Shown: positions 34,541 to 44,186, counted from the first letter of the stretch. The stretch is DNA of 64,000 bases from Arthrobacter sp. OAP107 (GCF_040546765.1 NZ_JBEPOK010000001.1:868001-932000); one strand, 5' to 3'. A program made the numbers and translations. The notes: a model not told the origin generated them from the sequence alone.

Positions 34541-35646
34541 GTTCCTCCCTCGTTGGTGAGTTTTCATCGGACGTCGCCGGATGTGGTGCGGCATGGTGAT
34601 GACATCACCATTGATTGGGAGGTTCAGGACAGCCCGGCGAAGAATGTCATTTTCTACTTGCGAGATCGCCTTGGCAGTGACTTGCAGGTGCGTTGGGATG
34701 CGCCCAATGGTACGAGCGCGTACTCCGGTACGGCCAGGTTCACGGTGGATGAGACAAGCCTTGCACCAGGGATCTGACCCTGTGGGCGTTTGGTGCCGGT
34801 AATGGCTATGCAAGTGTCAGCTACCGCACCGATGGCACGATTTACAAATCTCCTAGCGGTATTCAAAGTCCCAAAGCGGCGACGTTCGACTACGCACAGA
34901 TCACCACTCTTTTTGAGGCAGATACTGATATCTCGGTTCCTCCCTCGTTGGTGAGTTTTCATCGGACGTCGCCGGATGTGGTGCGGCATGGTGATGACAT
35001 CACCATTGATTGGGAGGTTCAGGACAGCCCGGCGAAGAATGTGATTTTCTATTTGCGAGATCGCCTTGGCAGTGACTTGCAGGTGCGTTGGGATGCGCCC
35101 AATGGTACGAGCGCGTACTCCGGTACGGCCAGGTTCACGGTGGATGAGACAAGCCTTGCACCAGGGATCTGACCCTGTGGGCGTTTGGTGCCGGTAATGG
35201 CTATGCAAGTGTCAGCTACCGCACCGATGGCACGATTTACAAGTCTCCTAGCGGTATTCAAAGTCCCAAAGCGGCGACGTTCGACTACGCGCAGATCACC
35301 ACTCTTTTTGAGGCGGATACTGATATCTCGGTTCCTCCCTCGTTGGTGAGTTTTCATCGGACGTCGCCGGATGTGGTGCGGCATGGTGATGACATCACCA
35401 TTGATTGGGAGGTTCAGGACAGCCCGGCGAAGAATGTCATTTTCTACTTGCGAGATCGCCTTGGCAGTGACTTGCAGGTGCGTTGGGATGCGCCCAATGG
35501 TACGAGCGCTTACTCCGGTACGGCCAGGTTCACGGTGGATGAGACAAGCCTTGCAACAGGGGATCTGACCTTGTGGGGGTTTGGTGCCGGTAATGGCTAT
35601 GCAAGTGTCAGCTACCGCACCGATGGCACGATTTACAAGTCTCCTA
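34541..35646 (+). repeat. Three near-identical tandem repeats encoding a 132-residue beta-rich unit
   Basis: Copies start at 34541, 34936 and 35331, each at GTTCCTCCCTCGTTGGTGAG. The period is 395 bases for the first two, one less than the 396 needed to keep frame. The third copy has GGGG where the others have GGG, and is open. The copies are almost identical, so the duplication or a gene-conversion event is recent. Units contain 'VSFHRTSPDVVRHGDDITI', 'VIFYLRDRLGSDLQV' and 'GNGYASVSYRTDGTIYKSP'. Confidence 0.9.
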
Positions 35647-35647
35647 G

Positions 35648-36640
35648 ATGATTAAGTCCTATTGGATTTAGTGGTCATAGGCAATGAGTGAGCGCTTGCG
35701 GGGTGCGTTGATGCGCCAGTTGTGCCAGATGCCTGCGGCGAGGGCGAGGAGTCTGGCTGCCACCCGGGCGTAGACGCCGGCCATGGTCCGCCCGCCGTGT
35801 TCTTCGAGGCCGAGTTGGCCCTTGAGGGTGTCGAAGACGGATTCAATCCATTGCCGGATGCCGCCGAGTTTGCCGAAGCGGGGTTTCTCGTCCTTGCGGT
35901 CCGGGCGGATCAGGTGCGCGCCGAGGTCCCTGGTGATGAACCGTTCGAAGTCGCGGCCGGCGAAGCCTTTGTCCCCGAGGATGACCTGCCCGGCCCGGAT
36001 GAGGTGGTGGTCGTGTTCGAGCAGGGCCTGGGTGACCTCGCGTTCACCGATCTTCGGGTTCGCCAGGCCCCAGATCACGGGCATGCCCTCGGGGTGCTGA
36101 TCAGGTAGAGACGCAGGCCCCAGAAGAACCGGGAGTGGGATGCACAGTAGCCGTAGCCGGCGTGCCCGGACAGGTCGGAGCGTTTGACGGTTTCCCGGGC
36201 CATGCCGCACGGTACGGGGGTGGAATCGACCAGGCGCAGGACCTCGTGCCAGGACGGGGTGTCCCGTGCCAGGGCGGTAATGGCTGCCGCGATCACGGGG
36301 CCCGCGGCCCGGAGACGCTTGTTATAGCCGGATTGGTGCGGGATGCCGGGAACATCCCGGACAGGTGGATCCGGGAGTAACGGATCCACCTGGTCTCCGA
36401 GGAGAAGCCGAGCAGGTGCTGCGCCACGGCCAGGCAGAGCAGCTCGGCGTCGCTCAGCACCGGTTTCCGGCCCGGCCGGCGAGCCCTGGACACGCCCAGG
36501 TCCGGCAGCACATGGTCATCCAAATAGACGTAAAGTGTGGTCAGGAGAGTGTTTAGTTGCGTGTTCACAACCCCGGCTTAACACTCTCCGCCTTACTTTA
36601 AAAGCTCCCGCGCCCCGCCACGGCAATAGGACTTACTCAT
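35648..36640 (-). mobile_element. IS982-family insertion sequence with CTAG target duplication
   Basis: The 993-bp element has inverted ends ATGATTAAGTCCTATTG on the left and ATGAGTAAGTCCTATTG (complement) on the right. It is flanked by a direct CTAG at 35644-35647 and 36641-36644. The uninterrupted target, TCTCCTAGCGGTATTC, is present in the other copies of the host repeat, which proves the insertion point. The transposase gene is frameshifted, so the element is inactive. Confidence 0.93.
35668..36568 (-). pseudogene. IS982-type transposase, two frameshifts
   Basis: Three overlapping frames on the minus strand give one IS982 transposase. 36568 to about 36350 encodes the N-terminus ('RKPVLSDAELLCLAVAQHLL'). 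The middle, to about 36090, has the catalytic Asp in 'RLVDSTPVPCG' and 'YGYCASHSRFFWGLRL'. The rest, to 35668, has 'ILGDKGFAGRDFERF' (second Asp) and 'RQWIESVFDTLKGQL' (Glu), ending 'PRKRSLIAYDH'. Frame changes fall near 36360 and 36095. Apart from these shifts the protein is complete, so the damage is recent or an assembly error. Confidence 0.88.
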
Positions 36641-36857
36641 CTAGCGGTATTCAAAGTCCCAAAGCGGCGACGTTCGACTACGCGCAGATCACCAACCACG
36701 TATCACCCTTGACTCCCTACGCAACTACGCCAGCAGTTGTGGTGTTCCGAGACAACGACGGGACCGCCAACGATTCCTACACAGTGCCGGCCACTGAAGG
36801 CGTGGAATATCTGATCGGCGACAAGGTCGTCCAGGCAGGGACTCACCCGGGCGTCGG

Positions 36858-38237
36858 GGGACTGTCTGAATAACGGTGTGTGGGGTCCGGCCTGATCCGA
36901 AAGGAGACGGCCGTGTCAGAGTCCACGACCGAGATGACAGGGGTGATGATCGATCCTGTGACGGGAGAGATCATCGATCAGAAGGAGCTTGCCGAGCGGT
37001 TGCTCGCGCAGGCCAAGGAGCAGGGCGTGAGCCTGGTAGGCCCGGGCGGGCTGTTGAACCAGCTCACGAGGAATGTGCTGGAGACCGCGCTGGAAGCGGA
37101 ACTGACCGAGCACCTCGGGCACGAGCATGGCCAGACGCCGATCGCAGCCAACATGCGCAACGGCACCAGGTCCAAGACCGTGCTGACCGAGATCGGCCCG
37201 GTCGAGATTGAGGTGCCCCGGGATCGGGACGGCTCGTTCGAGCCGGTGATCGTGCCCAAGCGAAAGCGGCGTCTGGACGGGATCGACCAGATCGTCCTCT
37301 CGCTGTCCGCCCGGGGGCTGACCACCGGGGAAATCGCCGCGCACTTCGAGGAGATCTACGGGGCCAAGGTCTCCAAAGACACCATCAGCCGCATCACGGA
37401 GAAGGTCGCCGGAGAACTGGCCGAATGGTCGGCCCGACCTTTGGACCCGGTCTATCCGGTGCTCTTCGTTGACGCGGTCGTGGTCAAGGTCCGTGACGGG
37501 CAGGTGCGCAACACCCCGTTCTACGTCGTCATGGGCGTCACCGTGAACGGGGAGCGGGAGATCCTGGGCATCTGGGCCGGCGACGGCGGCGAGGGTGCCC
37601 GGTTCTGGCTGCAGGTATTCTCCGAGCTGAAGAACCGGGGCGTGGAAGATGTGTTGATCGCTGTCTGCGACGGGCTCAAGGGCCTGCCGGAGGCGATCAC
37701 GACCACGTGGGAGCGAACGGTGGTGCAGCAGTGCATCGTGCACCTGATCCGCAACAGCTTCCGCTACGCCGGACGCCAGCACCGCGACGGCATCGTCAAG
37801 GCGCTCAAGCCGGTCTACACGGCCCCGTCCGAGCAAGCGGCGAAGGACCGGTTCGCTGAGTTCACGGCCGAGTGGGGTCAGCGATATCCGGCAATCGTCC
37901 GGCTCTGGGAGTCCTCCTGGGCGGAGTTCGTGCCCTTCCTGGAGTACGACGTGGAGATCAGGCGGGTGATCTGCACGACGAACGCGATCGAGTCGATCAA
38001 CGCCCGCTACCGGCGGGCCGTCAGGGCCCGCGGGCACTTTCCAAACGAGGCCGCTGCCCTGAAATGCCTGTATCTGGTCACCAGGTCTCTTGATCCCACC
38101 GGCGGCGGTCGGGCACGCTGGGTGATGAGGTGGAAGCCTGCACTAAACGCGTTCGCGATCACCTTCGCCGGCCGGTTCGAAAGAACCACTCACTAATGAA
38201 ACCGGCCGGATCCACACACCGTTTATCTGACAGACCC
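36858..38237 (+). mobile_element. IS256-family insertion sequence with 8-bp target duplication
   Basis: The 1,380-bp element has inverted ends GGGACTGTCTGAATAACGG on the left and GGGTCTGTCAGATAAACGG (complement) on the right, with similarity continuing through GTGTGTGG and CCGGCC. Identical GGCGTCGG copies lie at 36850-36857 and 38238-38245. The intact transposase and perfect duplication suggest a recent insertion that may still be able to move. Confidence 0.94.
36913..38196 (+). CDS. IS256-type transposase, intact
   Basis: This 427-residue transposase of the mutator/IS256 group has the catalytic residues in 'YPVLFVDAVVVKVRDG' (Asp), 'VCDGLKGLPEAI' (Asp) and the C-terminal Glu near 'TTNAIESINARYRRAVR'. 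GTG 36913 is the likely start because AAGGAG lies six bases upstream; an in-frame GTG at 36880 has no ribosome site. The gene is open throughout and fills the element. Confidence 0.93.
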   Translation: MSESTTEMTGVMIDPVTGEIIDQKELAERLLAQAKEQGVSLVGPGGLLNQLTRNVLETALEAELTEHLGHEHGQTPIAANMRNGTRSKTVLTEIGPVEIEVPRDRDGSFEPVIVPKRKRRLDGIDQIVLSLSARGLTTGEIAAHFEEIYGAKVSKDTISRITEKVAGELAEWSARPLDPVYPVLFVDAVVVKVRDGQVRNTPFYVVMGVTVNGEREILGIWAGDGGEGARFWLQVFSELKNRGVEDVLIAVCDGLKGLPEAITTTWERTVVQQCIVHLIRNSFRYAGRQHRDGIVKALKPVYTAPSEQAAKDRFAEFTAEWGQRYPAIVRLWESSWAEFVPFLEYDVEIRRVICTTNAIESINARYRRAVRARGHFPNEAAALKCLYLVTRSLDPTGGGRARWVMRWKPALNAFAITFAGRFERTTH

Positions 38238-40899
38238 GGCGTCGGCGAGCTTAGTGTGACTGCCAGGCCCAAGATTGACTACGTGTTCACGGAGGGGGCC
38301 GTCACAGAGTGGTCTGGCACGTTCAAGGCGACGCCGTATGACGTGATGCCGGCGGCGGTGGTGTTCACCGACAAGGACGGCACCGCCGAGGACACGTATA
38401 CAGTTCCCGCGAAGGAGGGTGTGGAGTACCTCGTGGGCGACAAGGCCGTTGAAGCTGGCACTTACCCGGGCGCCGGTGAAGTCACGGTCACGGCGCGGGC
38501 GAAGACCGACTACGTGATCAGGGCCGGCGCCGCCGCGGAATGGAAGGCCATGTTTAAGGCGACACCGTACGAGGTTACGCCCGCTGCTGTAGTGTTCACG
38601 GATGAGGACGGTACCGCGGAGGACACGTACACGGTTCCCGCGACGGAAGGTGTGGAGTACCTGGTCGGTGACAGGGTCGTGGACTCCGGGACGTACCCGG
38701 GCGCTGGTGAAGTCACGGTTATGGCCAGGGCGCAGACTGATTTCGTTTTCAAATCCGGTGCGGTTACCGCATGGACGGCTAGGTTCAAGGCGATCCCGTA
38801 TGAGGTGGTTCCGGTGGCTGTGGTGTTCACGGACAAGGACGGCACGGCCGAAGACTCCTACGCGGTTCCGGAGACCGCGGGCGTTGAGTACCTGGTCGGG
38901 GACAAAGTCGTGGAGGCAGGCACCTACCCGGGCGCCGGTGAAGTCACGGTCACGGCGCGGGCGAAGACCGACTACGTGATCAGGGCCGGCGCCGCCGCGG
39001 AATGGAAGGCCAAGTTTAAGGCGACACCGTACGAGGTTACGCCCGCTGCTGTAGTGTTCACGGATAAGGACGGCGCCGCGGAGGACACTTACACGATCCC
39101 GACCATCGAGGGCGTGGAGTACCTGGTCGGTGGCAAGGTCGTGGACTCCGGGACGTACCGGGGCGCTGGTGAAGTCACGGTTATGGCCAGGGCGCAGACT
39201 GATTTCGTTTTCAAATCCGGTGCGGTTACCGAATGGACGGATAGGTTCAAGGCGACCCCGTATGAGGTGGTTCCGGTGCCTGCGGTGTTCACGGATAAGG
39301 ACGGCGCCGCGGAGGACACTTACACGATCCCGGCCATCGAGGGCGTGGAGTACCTCGTAGGCGGCAAGGTCGTTGAGGCCGGGACGTACCCGGGTGCTGG
39401 TGAGGTCACGGTGACTTCGCGGGCGAAGACTGATTACGCGTTCAAACCGGGTGCGGTCGTTGAGTGGTCTGCGACGTTCACGGCGACCCCGTTCGAGGTC
39501 GTTCCCGCAGTTGTGGTGTTCATGGATAAGGACGGCACAGCCGAAGACTCCTACTCGGTTCCGTAGACCGCGGGCGTTGAGTACCTGGTCGGGGACAAAG
39601 TCGTTGGGGCCGGGACGTACGGGGGTGCCGGTGAGGTCACGGTGACTGCGCGGGCGAAGACTGATTACGCGTTCAAGCCGGATGCGGTCGTTGAGTGGTC
39701 TGCGACGTTCACGGCGACCCCGTTCGAGGTCGTTCCCGCAGTTGTGGTGTTCATGGATAAGGACGGCACAGCCGAAGACTCCTACTCGGTTCCGGAGACC
39801 GCGGGCGTTGAGTACCTGGTCGGGGACAAAGTCGTTGGGGCCGGGACGTACGCGGGTGCCGGTGACGTCACTGTGAGCGCGAGGGCGAAGGCCGATTACG
39901 TCGTCAAATCGGGTGCCGTCACGGAGTGGAAGTTCACGTTCAAGGCGACCCCTTATGAGGTGGTTCCGGCTGCCGTGGTGTTCACGGATAAGGACGGCAC
40001 CGCGGAGGACACGTTCACGGTTCCGGTGACGGAGGGTGTGGAGTACCTGGCCGGTGGCAAGGTCGTTGAGGCCGGGACGTACCCGGGCGCCGGCGAGGTC
40101 ACGGTGACTGCCAGCGCGCAGGCCGATTACGTCGTCAAGACCGGTGCCGTCACGGAGTGGAAGTTCACGTTCAAGGCAACCCCTTATGAGGTGGTTCCGG
40201 CTGCCGTGGTGTTCACGGATAAGGACGGCACCGCGGAGGACACGTTCACGGTTCCGGTGACGGAGGGTGTGGAGTACCTGGCCGGTGGCAAGCCCGTTGA
40301 GGCCGGGACCTACCCGGGCAGCGGCGAGGTCACGGTGACTGCCAGGGCGAAGGCCGATTACGTCGTCAAGACCGGTGCCGTCACGGAGTGGAAGTTCACG
40401 TTCAAGGCGACGCCTTATGAGGTGGTTCCGGCTGCCGTGGTGTTCACGGATAAGGACGGCACCGCGGAGGACACGTTCACGGTTCCGGTGACGGAGGGTG
40501 TGGAGTACCTGGCCGGTGACAAGGTCGTTGAGACCGGAAGCTATCCCGGAGCCGGAGCCGGAACCGTGATCGTCACGGCGCGGGCTAAGCCTGACTATGT
40601 TTTTGCTGAAGCAGCTACGGCCTCGTGGAGCATCACTTTCAAGGCGACCCCCTTTGTCGTGGCAGCTGCCCCAGTTGTTTTCACTGACACTGACGGCACG
40701 GCACAGGACAGGTACACGATTCCGGCGACCACAGGTGTTGAGTTTCTGGTCCAGGGGAAAGCCGTTGCCCCAGGCACCTACTTTGGTACTGGCACCGTTA
40801 CCGTGGTGGCCAAGGCAAAGCCCGACTACGTCCTCAAAGCTGGCACGGCTACGTCATGGTCGTTCACGTTCAAGGCAGCATTCCGCTTCACCTTGGTGG

Positions 40900-41636
40900 T
40901 GGGGACGGGCGACTTGAACGGTGACCGCAAGGCCGATGTCTTGGCTCGCGACAGCAGCGGAGCGTTCTGGCTGTATCCGGGCAACGGACGTTGTGGCTTG
41001 CTTGCCAGGGTGAAGGCCGGCACAGCCTGGAACGGATTCACCGCGATCGTGGGGCCTGGTGACATGAACGGTGATGGGAAAGCGGATGTGCTGGCCCGTG
41101 ATACGACTGGTGCCCTGTGGTTGTATCCGGGGAATGGCCGTGGTGGCTGGCTTCCCAGGTTCAAGGCTGGTACGGGCTGGAACGGATTCACCGCGATCGT
41201 GGAGCCTGGTGACATGAACGGCGATGCGAAAGCGGATGTGCTGGTCCGTGATAGCGCTGGCTCCCTGTGGCTGTATCCGGGGAATGGCCGTGGTGGCTGG
41301 CTTCCCAGGGTCAAGGCTGGTACTGGCTGGAGCGGATTCACCGCCATCGTCGGAGCCGGTGACATGAACGGCGACCGGAAGGCAGACGTCCTGGCACGTG
41401 ACAGCAGCGGAACGCTGTGGCTCTACCGCGGCAACGGACGAGGCGGCTTCGGATCAAGGACGGGTGCTGGCTCAGGTTGGAACTCCATGGCATCCGTCGT
41501 GGCTACCCGAGACTTCAACGGCGACGGCCGCAATGACGTCCTGGCCATTGAAAAGTCCGGCACGCTCTGGTTGTGCCGGGGTAACGGAGCCGGGAGCTGG
41601 CTGGGGCGTATGCAGGTGGGATCCGGCTGGAACTGA
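40900..41636 (+). repeat. Five FG-GAP-like calcium-binding modules of the surface protein
   Basis: The period is exactly 150 bases (50 residues), with the acidic loops starting near 40912, 41061, 41211, 41361 and 41511. Each module reads G-D-x-N-G-D-x-K-A-D-V-L-A-R-D, then 'LWLYPGNGRGGWL' and 'KAGTGWNGFTAIV'. The D-x-N-G-D loop is a Ca2+ site in FG-GAP/VCBS folds. The same five-module array ends the protease at 45732-47942. Confidence 0.88.
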
Positions 41637-41661
41637 CGCTGGCTACCCGCAAGGCGTTAGC

Positions 41662-41712
41662 GTCATAAACGGCTGCTGCATGGATTCAAATCCCTGCAGC
41701 AGCCGTTTATGT
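41662..41712 (+). terminator. Hairpin after the surface-protein gene
   Basis: A 16-bp perfect stem, ATAAACGGCTGCTGCA with TGCAGCAGCCGTTTAT, lies about 25 bases after TGA 41636 with a loop of about 14 bases. No clear T-run follows, so termination strength is uncertain. Confidence 0.65.
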
Positions 41713-41860
41713 ATCTGCTGCGCAGTCAAAAGGGCGATATCAAAAACTGTCCCACTCGAGGCCCCACCGGGCGAGAGCGGCCGTTACCTTTTTGTGATAA
41801 TGCCCCTTTTCGTGGGTAGACTGGACCGTTGGTCGCCGTCTCACCGAGGGAGAAAGAGCA

Positions 41861-43003
41861 ATTTCACGCACCCGGCTGGATTCACTGACAGGACTGCGGT
41901 TCATTGCCGCCATGCTCGTGGTCCTGTATCACGCGTCAGTGACGCTGGTGCCAGAGATGTACCAGCTCGTGTCCATGGGACAGACCGGCGTGACGTTCTT
42001 CTTCCTGCTCTCCGGGTTCGTGCTCGCGTGGTCCATGAACCCGGGCACCACCAAACGCCAGTTCTACTGGCGCCGGTTCGCCAGGATCTGGCCGCTGCAC
42101 GCGCTCACGGCGCTGGCCGCCGTCGTCCTGGCCATTGCCACGCAAGGGGACCAGTACGTTCCGCGCCTCATCACCTCGCTGATCCTCGTCCAGGGCTGGC
42201 TCGGCGACCAGCAATGGGTCTACGCCTACAACGGGGTGTCCTGGTCGCTCTCCTGCGAAGCGTTCTTCTACGCTGTGTTCCCGTTCCTGGCGCTGCTGCT
42301 GTCACGCCTTGAACCAGGCAAACTCTTCCGCCTCGGCGCCACTGTATTCGTCGCCGCTGTTTCTCTCATATCCGTCCTGCTCGCCGTCCTCCCCGGCTTC
42401 GACTGGGGAGCCCTGTTCTACACGTTCCCCGCGTTCCGGATTGCCGAGTTCATTGTGGGTGTGTGCCTGGCCATCGCCATGCGGAAAGGCTGGAAGCCCA
42501 GGTTCGGCGTCGGCGTCGGAGCTGCCGCAGCGATCGGCTCCTTCCTCATTCTCGAAGTCGTCGACGGCATCGCGCCGTGGCACACCGCGGGGCCGCTGGC
42601 GGGCGCACTCTGCATTCCGGGCTTCGCCCTGCTTATTTCGGCTTATGCGGACCGCGACCGCTGCGGAGGCCGCCCCACGTTCGCCAGCGCCCCGGCCATG
42701 GTGAAACTGGGGGAGTGGTCCTTCGCTCTCTACCTGGTCCACGAACTGGTGCTGCGGACTGCCCTGGAACTCGGCCCGGAGAGCCTCACCCAGCGGGCGG
42801 TGTTCGCCGTCGTCGGAATTGCTGTCTCCATCCCGCTGGCCGGCGCCGCCTACACGTTCTTCGAGCGTCCCATCGAGGCGCGGCTGCGGAACAGAGGCTC
42901 GAAAGCCGGCCCGGTGGCGGACACCCGACCGTCCGAGGAGCCCACAGCCCTCGCCGAGCCGCAGCCCGAGCCGGCCACTACTGGGGCATCTGCACGAGGG
43001 TGA
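41861..43003 (+). CDS. Acyltransferase-3 (OafA-like) membrane protein, probable ATT start
   Basis: This is a membrane acyltransferase of about 380 residues with about ten hydrophobic segments and the family N-terminus 'RLDSLTGLRFIAAMLVVLYH', including the catalytic His, followed by 'GVTFFFLLSGFVLAW'. The first ATG (41912) lies inside that conserved first membrane segment, so translation must begin earlier. No ATG, GTG or TTG exists in frame between the upstream stop (41798) and 41912. ATT at 41861, seven bases after GAGGGAGA, is the best candidate and would be a rare start codon. Such enzymes O-acylate surface polysaccharides using donors from the cytoplasm. The C-terminal tail is Pro/Ala/Glu-rich. 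Confidence 0.82.
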   Translation: MSRTRLDSLTGLRFIAAMLVVLYHASVTLVPEMYQLVSMGQTGVTFFFLLSGFVLAWSMNPGTTKRQFYWRRFARIWPLHALTALAAVVLAIATQGDQYVPRLITSLILVQGWLGDQQWVYAYNGVSWSLSCEAFFYAVFPFLALLLSRLEPGKLFRLGATVFVAAVSLISVLLAVLPGFDWGALFYTFPAFRIAEFIVGVCLAIAMRKGWKPRFGVGVGAAAAIGSFLILEVVDGIAPWHTAGPLAGALCIPGFALLISAYADRDRCGGRPTFASAPAMVKLGEWSFALYLVHELVLRTALELGPESLTQRAVFAVVGIAVSIPLAGAAYTFFERPIEARLRNRGSKAGPVADTRPSEEPTALAEPQPEPATTGASARG

Positions 43004-43165
43004 CCGTTCGTCCTTCGGCGACGTTACCTCATGGGACATAAGCCTCCGTCCGGATGGTTCGAAGGCGATCGGGTTTGTTATCCCCCAGCACAGTGTCGGC
43101 AGTCGTCACAACCTTCCTCTGCCCCCAGTTCCGGTGACATCCGGTCGGTGGCGGCCGCCCTAAAC

Positions 43166-43537
43166 CTAGCCGCGCTGCTTCCGAAGGTACTTTTCCAGGG
43201 CCAGCTGCAGCGCGGTACTTTCCCGGGCGATGCGCTGGGCGGCGATCACCGCTGAGGAGTGATCGCCGCCGGAAACGTGTTCTTCCAAAGCGCGGCAGCT
43301 GTCCTCCAGCGCGACGCCGCCCACCATATGTGAACTGACTTTCAGACTTAGGACTGTATCCAGCCTTTCGACTGTCGAACCTGCCCGGACGGCCGATAGC
43401 AGACGCTCGGTGCGGGCGGGCAACAGCTCCAGGAACATCGCCGCGTAGTTGATGGCGGCCTCATCGTTTCCCAAGTCGTCGGCGAGGCGGGACAACCGTA
43501 AAGGTGTGAAGACAGCTTCCCTGCACTCTGCAACCAT
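43166..43537 (-). CDS. Hpt-like helical protein lacking the phospho-accepting histidine
   Basis: This is a 123-residue, all-helical protein. The stretch 'TVLSLKVSSHMVGGVALE' aligns with the Hpt signature A-H-x-L-K-G-x-S-x-x-x-G, but Leu63 stands where the phosphorylated His should be. Lys66, Ser68 and Gly73 are kept. The N-terminus has 'RLADDLGNDEAAINYAAMFL', also Hpt-like. It is therefore probably a degenerate Hpt that binds a response regulator without passing phosphate, if it is a family member at all. ATG 43537 follows AGGAAC. It lies downstream of the SipW/TasA-like genes on the same strand. Confidence 0.65.
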   Translation of the reverse strand: MVAECREAVFTPLRLSRLADDLGNDEAAINYAAMFLELLPARTERLLSAVRAGSTVERLDTVLSLKVSSHMVGGVALEDSCRALEEHVSGGDHSSAVIAAQRIARESTALQLALEKYLRKQRG

Positions 43538-43602
43538 GGCCGTGTTCCTATCATTGTGTTCGCGTTCCGGCTGACCCCGGGACTTCCTCAGGGTGTCCCG
43601 GG

Positions 43603-44181
43603 TCAGCCTCCGGTCACTGTAGCGGCGCGGACCTGAGAACGGGTCACCTTTACGCCTATGGTCACCGTCGGGGTCGTCTTGTTGGGAACGGTCCCCTGTA
43701 TCAACGCTGCACGCAGGCGGATGGTGCTTCCCGCTGCCTCCGGAACCGTCAACGACGATAGGTCGGAGGCCGGTGTGGCGAGGACCGTTGTGACCTGCCC
43801 GGAGCACTGGTTGGTGCTTTCTGTCCACTGGCCGCTGCAGGCGTCGATGCTGAAAACGAGGTCAGTGGCGGAAGCCGTTGCCGAGTAGTTCGCGCCGGTG
43901 AGCCTCAAAGTTCCCGGGTTAACCACCGAAAAGAAGGCGTGAAAATCAACTCTTCCGTTGTTTCCTGTGGTGTTGGGGACGGGAAGAACCAACGGGTTCG
44001 ATGTCGTCGGAACCAGGCTGCTTCCGGTGGTGGCGAAAGCGCCCCACTTGGCGCTGCTGGCCGAGAGGATCGAGGAGGCTTGCGCGGCGCTGGCCGCTTC
44101 CGCGGCCAGTGACGTGCACAGCAGCAGAGCGGTGACCGCCGCAGCGGCTCCCGCTCTGCTGCTTGGAGGGTGCACGCCCAC
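43603..44181 (-). CDS. Secreted protein of the SipW/TasA-like operon
   Basis: This 192-residue protein has a signal peptide ('AAAAVTALLLCTSLAAEAASA') and then a beta-rich region with 'WGAFATTGSSL', 'FFSVVNPGTLRLTGANYSAT' and 'VTIGVKVTRSQV'. The pattern is that of the short secreted proteins that accompany SipW-type signal peptidases. GTG 44181, six bases past the stop of the upstream TasA-like gene, is the likely start; GTG 44175 is also possible. The function is not established; a minor fibre or adaptor component is an inference. Confidence 0.7.
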   Translation of the reverse strand: MGVHPPSSRAGAAAAVTALLLCTSLAAEAASAAQASSILSASSAKWGAFATTGSSLVPTTSNPLVLPVPNTTGNNGRVDFHAFFSVVNPGTLRLTGANYSATASATDLVFSIDACSGQWTESTNQCSGQVTTVLATPASDLSSLTVPEAAGSTIRLRAALIQGTVPNKTTPTVTIGVKVTRSQVRAATVTGG

Positions 44182-44186
44182 CGGAA

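Larger units (their letters stand above)
36720..40880 (+). repeat. Twelve 77-residue repeats of the surface protein (interrupted by the IS256-type element)
   Basis: The unit is 231 bases long and encodes 'AVVFTDKDGTAED', 'TVPATEGVEYLVGDKVVEAG', 'TYPGAGEVTVTARAKTDYV' and 'GAVTEWKATFKATPYE'. Repeat 1 is split by the element at 36858-38237. Repeats 2-11 run from about 38325 to 40640 and repeat 12 is the most diverged. Blocks alternate in similarity (2 and 4 share 'VIRAGAAAEWKA', 3 and 5 share 'MARAQTDFVFKSG'), which points to duplication of two-repeat blocks. The pattern resembles bacterial Ig-like surface repeats. Confidence 0.88.
34436..41636 (+). pseudogene. Large secreted repeat protein, interrupted by two insertion sequences, frameshifts and a stop
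   Basis: ATG 34436 starts a signal peptide ('LALATAMLLLVTGMAAPSLA'). Joining the pieces gives one ancestral gene: three 132-residue repeats (34541-35646), twelve 77-residue repeats (36720-40880) and five 50-residue FG-GAP-like modules up to TGA 41636. Removing the IS982-type element (35648-36640 plus one CTAG) restores 'IYKSP/SGIQSPKAATF'. Removing the IS256-type element (36858-38237 plus one GGCGTCGG) restores 'THPGVG/ELSVTA'. Both joins are in frame. The remaining lesions are a missing G in repeats 1 and 2 (near 34769 and 35164) and a TAG replacing GAG at 39564-39566. The ancestral product would be about 1,600 residues, secreted and probably bound to the cell surface. No LPxTG or membrane anchor is seen at the end. 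Confidence 0.85.

Noticed and set aside
34541..35646. CRISPR array or phage-like direct repeats
   Set aside because: The repeats are ~395 bases long, nearly identical and coding, with no short spacers; they are protein tandem repeats.
36343..36873. A plus-strand frame across the end of the IS982-type element into the surface gene
   Set aside because: Its first part is antisense to the IS982 transposase; only the part after 36645 belongs to the surface-protein gene.
41664..41711. tRNA or attachment site, suggested by the long perfect stem
   Set aside because: It is a single hairpin with no cloverleaf arms or CCA end and sits just after a stop codon, so a terminator fits better.
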